DNA of 34,086 bases from Thermoclostridium caenicola (GTDB taxonomy: Bacteria; Bacillota; Clostridia; DSM-8532). The notes under the pieces are model-generated. The model was given only the letters and a program-made list of their open reading frames with translations. It was not told the DNA's origin and did no database searches. Shown here in pieces: positions 9,023 to 16,463 of this stretch (position 1 is the stretch's first letter; every line of letters begins with the position of its first letter). The stretch is taken from positions 1 to 34,086 of the forward strand of contig NZ_FQZP01000025.1 in the NCBI RefSeq assembly GCF_900142095.1, read 5' to 3'. The position numbers and the translations under genes were made by a program.

Positions 9023-10093
9023 TCAGTAGGATAGCATCCGCTTCATATATTCCGGATCGGATGCGTAAGCCAGGGCGTTTTCGATACTGATCCTGTTCTC
9101 CCTGACCAGATCCAGGAGGGAGGCATCCATGGATTTCATGAAGAGCTTGCCGCTGGTCTGGATGACATTGGAAATCTGATGGATTTTGTTGTCCCGGATC
9201 AGGTTCTTGATGGCCGGCGTGGTGATCATGATCTCGGTCGCCAGGGCCCTGTCCCTGCCGTCCACCGTCGGGATCAGCTGCTGGGAAATGACCGCCTGCA
9301 GGACCATCGATAGCTGGGTGCGTATCTGCTGCTGCTGGAAAGGGGGGAAGACATCGATGATGCGGTCAATGGTCTTGGAGGCACCGATGGTATGGAGCGT
9401 GGACAGAACCAGATGTCCGGTTTCGGCCGCCGTGAGTGCAATGGAAATGCTGTCCAGGTCGCGCATCTCGCCAATGAGGATCACGTCGGGATCCTGGCGG
9501 AGCACGGCACGGAGCGCATTGGCATAGCTCAATGAATCATAGCCGATCTCCCTTTGGTTGACTATGCTCCGTTTGTGCTCATGGACGTATTCGATGGGAT
9601 CCTCCAGCGTGACGATGTGGCAGTCCCTGTTGCTGTTAATCCAGTCCACCATGGCAGCCAGCGTGGTGGTCTTGCCGGCCCCTGTGGGACCGGTAATCAG
9701 GATAAGCCCTCTGTTCAGGGAACACAGGTCTTCCAGCACCGGCGGCAACCCAAGAGCCTTGAAATCCTTGATGATGGGATTCAGCATCCTGATGGCCAGG
9801 CTGTAACAGGATTTCTGCCGGAAGATGTTGATACGGCAGCGATATTTTTCATAGGAGGAAATGGAGATGTCTATTTCCCCGGTTTCGTGCAGATGGTGCA
9901 GCTGTTTCTCATTGAGAAGCTGAACGGCATAGGCTTCCGTATCCCGGGGTTCCACCCTGGCATAGGGAAGGGGGCGCAGATGACCGTTGACCCGGCAGGT
10001 AGGAGGGATTCCCACGGAGATATGCAAATCCGAAGCGTTCAGTTTCAGGGTTTCATCGATGAGCGTGAAGATATTGTCGCATTTGCGTTCCAC
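9023..10093 (-). CDS. Second PilT-family ATPase (PilT2/PilU-like)
   Basis: This is a second retraction-type ATPase, 356 aa, encoded opposite the pilus operon. It has NASDLHISVGIPP at the N-terminus, Walker A GPTGAGKTT, Asp box LEDPIEYVHEHK, Walker B DPDVILIGEMRD and His box ETGHLVLSTLHT. The C-terminus differs from pilT at 389: AIKNLIRDNK instead of AIRSMIREGK, and FMKSMD instead of GMQTMD. No zinc cysteines are present, so it is PilT-like and not PilB-like. The start is GTG at 10093; no start codon lies further upstream in frame, and AGGACAGGATGG is the only ribosome-site-like stretch. It could act as an auxiliary (PilU-like) motor; that role is inference. A TATAAT promoter lies about 40 bp upstream. 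Confidence 0.93.
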   Translation of the reverse strand: MERKCDNIFTLIDETLKLNASDLHISVGIPPTCRVNGHLRPLPYARVEPRDTEAYAVQLLNEKQLHHLHETGEIDISISSYEKYRCRINIFRQKSCYSLAIRMLNPIIKDFKALGLPPVLEDLCSLNRGLILITGPTGAGKTTTLAAMVDWINSNRDCHIVTLEDPIEYVHEHKRSIVNQREIGYDSLSYANALRAVLRQDPDVILIGEMRDLDSISIALTAAETGHLVLSTLHTIGASKTIDRIIDVFPPFQQQQIRTQLSMVLQAVISQQLIPTVDGRDRALATEIMITTPAIKNLIRDNKIHQISNVIQTSGKLFMKSMDASLLDLVRENRISIENALAYASDPEYMKRMLSY

Positions 10094-10131
10094 GGTGGTT
10101 CCATCCTGTCCTTTCCATGGTTTTTTATGGT

Positions 10132-10160
10132 ATTATAGCAGAAATTATGGGTTAGGCCAA
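10132..10160 (-). promoter_or_regulatory. SigA-type promoter of pilT2
   Basis: On the minus strand a -35 box TTGGCC (plus 10155-10160) and a perfect -10 box TATAAT (plus 10132-10137) are separated by 17 bp. The transcript would start near 10125, about 30 nt before the GTG of pilT2. It diverges from the pilA promoter about 80 bp away. Confidence 0.5.
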
Positions 10161-10241
10161 ACAGTTTTTTGCGGTTTGCTGACGGCGTACTGACATATTT
10201 GTATATTATACCTATCCGACAGGATATTGCGGCAATCATTC

Positions 10242-10270
10242 TTGTCATAAGTGCAATAGTGTGGTATATT
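10242..10270 (+). promoter_or_regulatory. Promoter of the major pilin gene
   Basis: A -35 box TTGTCA (10242-10247), a 17-bp spacer and a -10 box TATATT (10265-10270) with the extended -10 TG at 10262-10263. The predicted start near 10277 leaves a leader of about 70 nt before pilA. It is among the best promoters in the window, fitting a highly expressed pilin. Confidence 0.65.
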
Positions 10271-10347
10271 ATTGTACAGATAACCATTGATTAGTATGGC
10301 TGGCTTTGTCAGCTGATAATAAACAAAAAAAGTAGGAGGGTCATTTT

Positions 10348-10674
10348 ATGCTCAAAAGATTCAAGAAAAACAACAAAGGCTTCACCCTGGTAGAGCTGAT
10401 GGTGGTTGTTGTCATCCTGGGCATATTGGTAGCCATCGCCGTGCCCATTTATAACAGCATTACCGGTAATGCAGAGAAGAATGCATGCCATGCCAACCTG
10501 AGAACCATTGACGGAGCGAAAACCCAGTATGCGGTATCTTCCGGACTGACCTGGCCAGGTGACTTCTTCCGTGGAGGTACAATACCGAAATGCCCTTCCG
10601 GTGGTACTTACTCGCACACCGACCCCACCGATGCTGATCAGGCAGAATGTTCTGAACACGGTACATATAAATAA
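10348..10674 (+). CDS. pilA: Major type IV pilin PilA
   Basis: The leader MLKRFKKNNKG precedes the cleavage site G|FTLVE, with Glu at +5. The hydrophobic helix that follows contains ILGILVAIAVPIYN, the classical type IVa pilin signature. The mature protein is about 97 aa. The C-terminus has the CPSGGTY...CSEHG arrangement seen in many Gram-positive and T2SS-like pilins, so its cysteines probably stabilise the globular head. A third Cys lies near residue 48 (NACHANL). The ribosome site AGGAGGG is strong. Its own promoter at 10242-10270 and a terminator directly after the stop point to a short abundant transcript, as expected for the main pilus subunit. Being the major subunit is inferred from that context. 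Confidence 0.9.
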   Translation: MLKRFKKNNKGFTLVELMVVVVILGILVAIAVPIYNSITGNAEKNACHANLRTIDGAKTQYAVSSGLTWPGDFFRGGTIPKCPSGGTYSHTDPTDADQAECSEHGTYK

Positions 10675-10677
10675 ACT

Positions 10678-10703
10678 AAAGCCAGCTTCCAAGCTGGCTT
10701 TTT
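10678..10703 (+). terminator. Rho-independent terminator between pilA and the second pilin gene
   Basis: A perfect inverted repeat with 11-base arms (AAAGCCAGCTT at 10678-10688 and AAGCTGGCTTT at 10691-10701) is followed by T residues to 10703. It begins 4 bp after the pilA stop and ends 10 bp before the next pilin-like gene. Confidence 0.85.
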
Positions 10704-10712
10704 AAGAGAAAC

Positions 10713-11111
10713 ATGATGGGTGCGAAAAAACGAGTGAAAATGCTGCGCCAAAAGAGCGGGTTGTGCATCGCAACGGGAAGCCCGGTGGGTTTCACGCTGG
10801 TGGAACTCATGATCGTGGTCCTCATTCTGGGAATACTCGTCGGCATCGCTGTCCCGCTATACAATGCCTCGCGGGAAAGGGCCGAAGAAACGGCATGCCT
10901 TTCAAACCAGAGGCTGATTAACAAGGCTTTGGAGGAATGGCGGATGGAAAGGGGTACGATGAGCAAGCCCTATCCCGCCGATGTGCAGCAGTTGGTGGAC
11001 GACGGTTATCTCCGGCATGTCCCTGCCTGCAAAGGTCATCCGTTTACAAAAATAGACGATGCCACCGGGCTAACAGAGTGCCCTGCCGGCGGCAGGCATG
11101 TGCTGCCGTAA
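10713..11111 (+). CDS. Second type IV pilin-like protein, 132 aa
   Basis: This is a prepilin with the cleavage site G|FTLVE and a helix nearly identical to that of PilA (GFTLVELMIVVLILGILVGIAVPLYN). The head is different: VPACKGHPF and TECPAGGRHV supply two cysteines near the C-terminus, so a disulfide-closed loop is likely. From ATG 10713 the leader would be 26 residues, unusually long; the in-frame ATG at 10740 gives a 17-residue leader. No strong ribosome site marks either. It has no evident promoter of its own and lies directly behind the pilA terminator, so it is probably expressed by read-through at a lower level. Confidence 0.85.
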   Translation: MMGAKKRVKMLRQKSGLCIATGSPVGFTLVELMIVVLILGILVGIAVPLYNASRERAEETACLSNQRLINKALEEWRMERGTMSKPYPADVQQLVDDGYLRHVPACKGHPFTKIDDATGLTECPAGGRHVLP

Positions 11112-11155
11112 TGAGGATGCCGCAGCGTTACGAACATAAAGCATAATCTTTTTCC

Positions 11156-11192
11156 ATCAGAAGGGGATCGTTTCGGACGAGCCCCTTCTGAT
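11156..11192. other. Perfect 11-bp stem-loop in the pilin-topA spacer
   Basis: ATCAGAAGGGG (11156-11166) and CCCCTTCTGAT (11182-11192) form a perfect 11-bp stem around a 15-nt loop. There is no T tract on either strand, so it is not a normal intrinsic terminator. A second small hairpin, CTGCGG/CCGCAG, follows at 11221-11234. It may protect the 3' end of the pilin mRNA or help Rho-dependent ending. Function unknown. Confidence 0.5.
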
Positions 11193-11247
11193 ATTCCGGA
11201 AGCCTGTTCCCATTGGACGCCTGCGGCCCCGCAGCATAAAAACCAGG

Positions 11248-11276
11248 TTTACAAAATACACTATCAGTGATACGAT
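11248..11276 (+). promoter_or_regulatory. Probable topA promoter
   Basis: A -35 box TTTACA (11248-11253), a 17-bp spacer and a -10 box TACGAT (11271-11276) with an extended -10 TG at 11268-11269. The start would fall near 11283, about 37 nt before the topA ATG. Confidence 0.45.
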
Positions 11277-11319
11277 AACAAATGTTAAATGACTGTAAAA
11301 TACGGTGCTGGAGGTACGG

Positions 11320-13470
11320 ATGTCCAAATACCTTGTCATAGTGGAATCGCCGGCCAAGGCCAAGACCATCAGAAAATACCTGGGCAATGATTACAAGATC
11401 GTCGCATCCATGGGGCATGTGAGGGATTTGCCCCAGAGCCATCTGGGTGTGGATGTGAAGAACGATTTTGAGCCCATGTACATCACCATGACCGGAAAGA
11501 CCCAATTGATCAAGAGCATGAAAGAGGATGCAGCCAAGGCCGAAAAGGTCTATCTTGCCACCGACCCTGACCGTGAAGGGGAGGCCATCTCCTGGCATCT
11601 GGCCCATCTTCTCAAACTGGACGGATCCAGCGCCTTACGGATCACCTTCAATGAGATTACCCAAAATGCAGTGGTAAACGCCATCAAGGAGCCACGGCCC
11701 CTGAACATGAACCTGGTGGATGCCCAGCAGGCCAGAAGGGTTTTGGACAGGATTGTGGGCTATGAGATCAGCCCGGTGCTCTGGAAAAAGGTTAAAAAGG
11801 GCCTGAGCGCCGGACGCGTCCAGTCCGTGGCCATGCGGATCATCTGCGACAGGGAAAAAGAGATCGAGGAGTTTGTTCCCAAGGAATACTGGAGCATCGA
11901 TGCCCGTTTTGCCAAGGAAGACGGCAGCGTCTTTGCTTCGCGTTTTTACGGCAGGGACGGCAAAAAGCTTGAGATTAAGTCGAAGGAAGATTCCGATGCC
12001 ATTGTGACCCTGATGAAGGGTTCAACCTGGCGCGTTACCCAGGTGAAAAAGAGCACCAAGAAGCGTTCGCCGGCGCCCCCGTTCATCACGAGCACGCTCC
12101 AGCAGGAGGCTTCCCGCAAGCTGGGATTCAGCGCCCAGCGGACCATGATGGTGGCCCAGCAACTCTATGAAGGCGTTGAGCTGGGGAACGAAGGCTCTGT
12201 CGGTTTGATTACATACATGCGAACCGATTCGGTGCGGATATCCGAGGATGCCCTGAGGGAAGCCCGAACCTACATCCAGAACAGGTTCGGCAAGGATTAT
12301 CTCCCGGCCAAACCCAGGGTGTTCAAGACCAAATCGGCCGCCCAGGATGCCCACGAGGCCATACGGCCCACCTATGTGGAACGGGAACCGGAGTCGCTGA
12401 AAAGCATGCTGACCGCCGAGCAGTACAAACTGTATAAGCTGATTTGGGAGCGTTTCATCGCCTGCCAGATGGAAAATGCCGTATTTGATACCATTTCTGT
12501 CGAGATAGAGGGCAAACCGGCCGAAATTGCGGAAAATGTTCCGGCGAACCCTGTGCTCAATTTCAGGTCCAGCGGTTCCAGGATAGCTTTCCCCGGATTT
12601 ATGGCCCTCTATGTGGAAGGAAAGGACGAAGAGGAAAACGAGGATTCCCAGCAGCTGCCGCCGCTGGCGGAAGGCGAAAGCCTCAGCCTGAAGGATATCG
12701 AACCGGCCCAGCATTTCACTGAGCCACCGCCGCGGTATACCGAGGCGACCCTGGTTAAGGCGCTTGAAGAAAAAGGCATCGGCCGGCCAAGCACCTATGC
12801 GCCTACCATCAGCACCATCATCAACCGCGGTTACGTGGAACGGAACAAGAAGCAACTGGTTCCCACTGACCTGGGAAAGATGGTCAATAAGCTGATGGTG
12901 GAGAACTTCGCCGATATCGTCAATGTCAACTTTACCGCTGAAATGGAAAGCAAGCTGGACAGCGTAGAAGAGGGAAAGATCCCCTGGAAGCAGATCCTGC
13001 GGGAATTCTATCCGGGCTTTAAGGAAACCGTGAAAAAGGCCGAGCAGGTCATCGAAAAGGTGGAACTGCCCGTCGAAGTGTCCGACGTGGTTTGCGAAAA
13101 ATGCGGCAGAACCATGGTGATCCGGACCGGAAGGTACGGCAAGTTCCTGGCATGCCCCGGCTATCCGGCATGCAAGAACACCAAGCCTCTCCTGGAGGAA
13201 GCCGGTGTGAGCTGTCCCAAGTGCGGCGGCAAGGTGATCATCCTCAAGAGCAAGAGGGGAAGAAAATACCTGGGCTGCGAGAACTATCCCAACTGCGACT
13301 TTATGTCATGGGACATGCCTTCGGGCAGGAACTGCCCGAAATGCGGCAGTTTCATGACGCAGAAATCCAAGGGCAAAGCCTTGATTCTCACATGCGCCAA
13401 TCCCCAGTGCGGGCATGTGGAGGAGCAGGAGAAGAAGGGAAAGGAAAAAGCAAAGGCAAGCACCGAATAA
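11320..13470 (+). CDS. topA: DNA topoisomerase I
   Basis: This type IA topoisomerase relaxes negative supercoils by single-strand passage. The product is 716 aa. A Toprim domain (about residues 2-120) includes VESPAKAKTI and the acidic DPDREGEAI. The catalytic tyrosine is Y299 in GLITYMRTDSVRIS. Three C-terminal four-cysteine zinc ribbons begin at about residue 592 (CEKCG...CPGYPAC, CPKCGG...CENYPNC, CPKCGS...CANPQC). The tail is lysine-rich. The frame is open to a GTG at 11305, but GGAGG at 11310-11314 sits correctly for ATG 11320, which also gives the family N-terminus MSKYLVIVESP. An intrinsic terminator overlaps the stop codon. Confidence 0.97.
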   Translation: MSKYLVIVESPAKAKTIRKYLGNDYKIVASMGHVRDLPQSHLGVDVKNDFEPMYITMTGKTQLIKSMKEDAAKAEKVYLATDPDREGEAISWHLAHLLKLDGSSALRITFNEITQNAVVNAIKEPRPLNMNLVDAQQARRVLDRIVGYEISPVLWKKVKKGLSAGRVQSVAMRIICDREKEIEEFVPKEYWSIDARFAKEDGSVFASRFYGRDGKKLEIKSKEDSDAIVTLMKGSTWRVTQVKKSTKKRSPAPPFITSTLQQEASRKLGFSAQRTMMVAQQLYEGVELGNEGSVGLITYMRTDSVRISEDALREARTYIQNRFGKDYLPAKPRVFKTKSAAQDAHEAIRPTYVEREPESLKSMLTAEQYKLYKLIWERFIACQMENAVFDTISVEIEGKPAEIAENVPANPVLNFRSSGSRIAFPGFMALYVEGKDEEENEDSQQLPPLAEGESLSLKDIEPAQHFTEPPPRYTEATLVKALEEKGIGRPSTYAPTISTIINRGYVERNKKQLVPTDLGKMVNKLMVENFADIVNVNFTAEMESKLDSVEEGKIPWKQILREFYPGFKETVKKAEQVIEKVELPVEVSDVVCEKCGRTMVIRTGRYGKFLACPGYPACKNTKPLLEEAGVSCPKCGGKVIILKSKRGRKYLGCENYPNCDFMSWDMPSGRNCPKCGSFMTQKSKGKALILTCANPQCGHVEEQEKKGKEKAKASTE

Positions 13471-13490
13471 AAACGGTGCTCTTTATTTTA
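13459..13490 (+). terminator. Terminator of topA
   Basis: AGCACCG (13459-13465) and CGGTGCT (13474-13480) form a 7-bp stem whose loop contains the topA stop codon, followed by the T-rich CTTTATTTTA. It lies between two convergent genes. Confidence 0.7.
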
Positions 13491-13494
13491 TGGC

Positions 13495-14739
13495 TTACGG
13501 TTCGGCCTTGTAGTCCTGCACCAGGCTCATGGTCCTGTCGTAGGAAGCATAGGCCTCGGCCAGCACTTCCGCATCATACTCGTTGTTCCGGTAAAATTCC
13601 TTGTGCGGAACAGGAATGATTTTGAACCGGAAAATCCCGTTCTCCCTGTAACGCCAGAGCCAGGTCGGGATATGGGTCACTTCGCGGATGATGGTTTTGC
13701 CCGTTTCCGGGTTCTTTTCAAAGGTCACCTTGACCAGCATGCTGTCCTCGGCCAGTTCCTTGTTGGTGAGCGGATAGCCCGAAGCGCCGCGTCTCTGGTT
13801 GGATACAAAATTACCCATGGAGTAGATGACATATTTCTGCTCGCCGTTGTGCTCGATCATCTCGCTGGGTTCCACCACATGGGGATGGGAGCCCAGGATC
13901 ACATCGGCGCCCCAGCTTATCATATCCCTTGCCAGCTGCTTCTGCTCCTCGGTGGGCTGCTGCCGGTATTCCACACCCCAGTGCATGCAAACCACCGAGA
14001 CGTCCACATTTTCCTCCATATCGGCCAGTTCTTTCTGAATCCTTTCCCGGTCGATAAGGGCAAGATGCTTATATCGCTGCTCCTCGGTCAGGGCCAGTTC
14101 ATTCATGTTGCAGCTGTAGGTATAGGCCATAATACCTATTTTGATGCCGTTGACCTCTTTCACAAGATAACGGGGCTCTTCTCCGTCATAAACGCCAAGG
14201 ACATCAAGTCCGCGGCTTTTGATGTTGTCACGGGTTTCAAACATACCGGCAAGTTTTCTGTCCAATTGATGGTTGTTGGAATTATTGACGATGTCAAATC
14301 CCACAAACTTGAAGGTGTCGAAGATCTCGGGCGGGCAGTTGAACAGGGGATATCCTGTATAATCCTTCCGGTTGTTGGTGGCAGCACTTTCAAAGCTGAT
14401 GATGGAAACATCGCTTTCCGCCAGGTATTCCTGGATGGGAGAGAAGATGCTGTAAAAATCGTACCGGTCCTCTTCCGGGATGTATGCCGAATCCTGGAAG
14501 GTCTTATGCAGCACGCAATCGCCGGCTGCCATCAAAACAGCTGTCCTGGGCGGTTCGGGCGTTGGTTCAGGCGTGGGTTCAGGTGAGGGTATGGGTATGA
14601 TCTCCGGTGCAATCTGGTTGGATACAGGCGTGCTTCCAGAGAGTTCAGATTCATTCAGAGAGGCCTGTTTGTCGTTCTGACCGCAGGATGACACAAGAAT
14701 CAGGCATAGGATAACGGGAAGGATGGCTTTTTTGATCAT
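13495..14739 (-). CDS. CapA-family lipoprotein (metallophosphatase-like)
   Basis: The 414-aa precursor starts with a lipoprotein signal peptide whose lipobox is VSSC near residue 19, so the mature protein should be lipid-anchored on the outer face of the membrane. A Pro/Glu-rich spacer (PEPTPEPTPEPP) follows. The rest is a PGA_cap (CapA/PgsA) domain of the calcineurin-like fold: AAGDCVLH, NNSNNHQLD, VCMHWGVEY, ADVILGSHPHVVEP and YSMGNFVSNQ, with the His and Asp/Asn residues in place. CapA takes part in poly-gamma-glutamate capsule export in Bacillus, but lone homologues like this have no proven function, and no capB/capC is nearby. The start has AGGAGGA. It interrupts the topA-trmFO neighbourhood common in Firmicutes. 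Confidence 0.88.
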   Translation of the reverse strand: MIKKAILPVILCLILVSSCGQNDKQASLNESELSGSTPVSNQIAPEIIPIPSPEPTPEPTPEPPRTAVLMAAGDCVLHKTFQDSAYIPEEDRYDFYSIFSPIQEYLAESDVSIISFESAATNNRKDYTGYPLFNCPPEIFDTFKFVGFDIVNNSNNHQLDRKLAGMFETRDNIKSRGLDVLGVYDGEEPRYLVKEVNGIKIGIMAYTYSCNMNELALTEEQRYKHLALIDRERIQKELADMEENVDVSVVCMHWGVEYRQQPTEEQKQLARDMISWGADVILGSHPHVVEPSEMIEHNGEQKYVIYSMGNFVSNQRRGASGYPLTNKELAEDSMLVKVTFEKNPETGKTIIREVTHIPTWLWRYRENGIFRFKIIPVPHKEFYRNNEYDAEVLAEAYASYDRTMSLVQDYKAEP

Positions 14740-14795
14740 GGATGCTTCCTCCTGGCCTTTATCGGCTTCTGGAAAGCCATAAACGGCTCAGATGC

Positions 14796-14825
14796 ATTAT
14801 ATAATATTGTCAAACGAGTCTGCAA
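14796..14825 (-). promoter_or_regulatory. Possible promoter of the CapA-family gene
   Basis: On the minus strand TTGCAG (plus 14820-14825), an 18-bp spacer and TATAAT (plus 14796-14801). The start codon is about 56 bp downstream of the -10 box. Several overlapping AT-rich alternatives exist. Confidence 0.35.
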
Positions 14826-15005
14826 GCTGCTTGTAAAACACGCTGCAGGCTCCATGATGCCGGTGGCAGGATGGAAAGTCCTCCCGGCAAAACTATGGTA
14901 TTTATGATATGATATGATGGATATCAAAAGGACAGAATAATGGAACAGGTTGTCCGCCATAATCGTGGACATTTGAGATTCAACCCATATCAAGAGGTGC
15001 ATAGG

Positions 15006-16319
15006 ATGAAGGATGAAGTCATACACGTCATAGGTGCCGGGCTGGCTGGCTGTGAAGCCGCATGGCAAATTGCCCGGCAGGGTATAAAAGTCAGGCTTTT
15101 CGAGATGAAGCCGCATAAAAAGACACCGGCCCACCACAGCGATACCTATGCCGAACTGGTTTGCAGCAATTCCCTGCGTTCCGATCGGCTGGAGAATGCG
15201 GTGGGACTGCTGAAGGAAGAACTGCGTCTTCTCGGTTCCCTGATCATGCACTGTGCCGATAAAACCCGCGTACCCGCCGGGGGAGCCCTGGCCGTGGATC
15301 GGCACGGTTTTTCGCGCATGGTGACCGAGGCCATTGAAAGCCATCCGCTGATCGAGGTCATCCATGAGGAAGTAACGTCATTAAGTCATGACAACATCAC
15401 TGTTGTCGCTACCGGTCCGCTGACATCGGAGCCCCTGGCCCAGATCATCAGGCAAATGCTCGGCATGGAAAGCCTGTTCTTCTTTGATGCTGCCGCACCC
15501 ATCGTGCGGGCTGATACGATCAACATGGATCGCGTATTCAGGGCGTCGCGGTATGGCAGGGGTGATGCCGACTATATCAACTGTCCCATGACCCAGGAAG
15601 AGTACCTGGCATTCTATGATGCGCTGATCCATGCGGAAACCGTGGAACTCAAGGATTTTGAGGATGACCGGATCTTTGAGGGCTGCATGCCCATTGAGAG
15701 CATGGCTAAAAGAGGGCTCGATACCATGCGTTTTGGTCCCCTGAAACCGGTGGGCCTGATCGATCCGCGCACCGGGCGGGAGCCCTGGGCCGTTGTGCAG
15801 CTGAGGCAGGACAACGCGGCAGGTTCCCTTTACAACATGGTAGGGTTCCAGACCCGGTTGAAATGGGGAGAGCAAAAACGCGTCTTCTCCATGATACCCG
15901 GCCTTGAAAACGCCGAATTCGAGCGATACGGTGTCATGCACCGCAACACCTTCATCCATTCGCCAAAGCATCTGGATGCTGCATACCGCCTGAAATCCAG
16001 GCCGAACATCTTCTTTGCGGGACAGATCACCGGCGTGGAAGGCTATATCGAGTCGACCGCTTCGGGCATGGTGGCCGGGCTGAACGCCGCCAGGCAGTTA
16101 AAAGGCTTGAAGGATCTTATCTTCCCGGCCTGCACGGCCATTGGCGCTCTTGCCCATTATGTTTCCAACCCGGCCAACACCCATTTCCAGCCCATGAATG
16201 CCACCTTTGGCATCATGGAACCGCTTGGCACCCGTATGCGTGACAAGAAGGAGAAATACAGAAAGATGGCCGAACGGGCCCTTGGGATGATACAGGAATA
16301 CGTCAGGCTTCAGGAATAA
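15006..16319 (+). CDS. trmFO: Methylenetetrahydrofolate-tRNA-(uracil-5-)-methyltransferase TrmFO
   Basis: TrmFO is an FAD- and folate-dependent enzyme that makes m5U54 (T54) in the T-loop of tRNA. The product is 437 aa, the usual length. The N-terminal FAD dinucleotide-binding motif GAGLAG is at residues 10-15. Cys53 lies in [11 protein letters not shown] and Cys227 in FEGCMPIE, matching the two functional cysteines of the B. subtilis enzyme (53 and 226). [18 protein letters not shown] near the C-terminus is family-typical. The frame opens at ATG 14940 with a possible ribosome site and 22 extra residues, but ATG 15006 with AAGAGGTG upstream gives the family start. In many Firmicutes trmFO follows topA directly; here a reverse-strand gene separates them. 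Confidence 0.96.
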   Translation: MKDEVIHVIGAGLAGCEAAWQIARQGIKVRLFEMKPHKKTPAHHSDTYAELVCSNSLRSDRLENAVGLLKEELRLLGSLIMHCADKTRVPAGGALAVDRHGFSRMVTEAIESHPLIEVIHEEVTSLSHDNITVVATGPLTSEPLAQIIRQMLGMESLFFFDAAAPIVRADTINMDRVFRASRYGRGDADYINCPMTQEEYLAFYDALIHAETVELKDFEDDRIFEGCMPIESMAKRGLDTMRFGPLKPVGLIDPRTGREPWAVVQLRQDNAAGSLYNMVGFQTRLKWGEQKRVFSMIPGLENAEFERYGVMHRNTFIHSPKHLDAAYRLKSRPNIFFAGQITGVEGYIESTASGMVAGLNAARQLKGLKDLIFPACTAIGALAHYVSNPANTHFQPMNATFGIMEPLGTRMRDKKEKYRKMAERALGMIQEYVRLQE

Positions 16320-16338
16320 GCCCGTCCTGAATATGCAT

Positions 16339-16367
16339 CAGACAATTCCTGTGTTTTCACGTATTAT
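16339..16367 (+). promoter_or_regulatory. Weak candidate promoter for hflKC
   Basis: CAGACA (16339-16344), a 17-bp spacer and TATTAT (16362-16367). The -35 box matches the consensus at four positions. It is the best candidate I see in the 144-bp spacer before hflK. Confidence 0.28.
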
Positions 16368-16463
16368 TTTCGGCATCGTGGACAAATGGTATGCCGGTAA
16401 GGCCGAGCCATTGGGTCCATTATTTTTGAGAAGAAAGGTAGCATGCTTGGAAAGGAGAATGGC

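Noticed and set aside
11156-11192. Stem-loop taken as a terminator of the second pilin gene
   Set aside because: No T tract follows on either strand, so it is listed as a structure of unknown role.
14940-15005. N-terminal extension of trmFO from ATG 14940
   Set aside because: It adds 22 residues not found in the family. ATG 15006 has a suitable ribosome site and places Cys53 where it is in B. subtilis.
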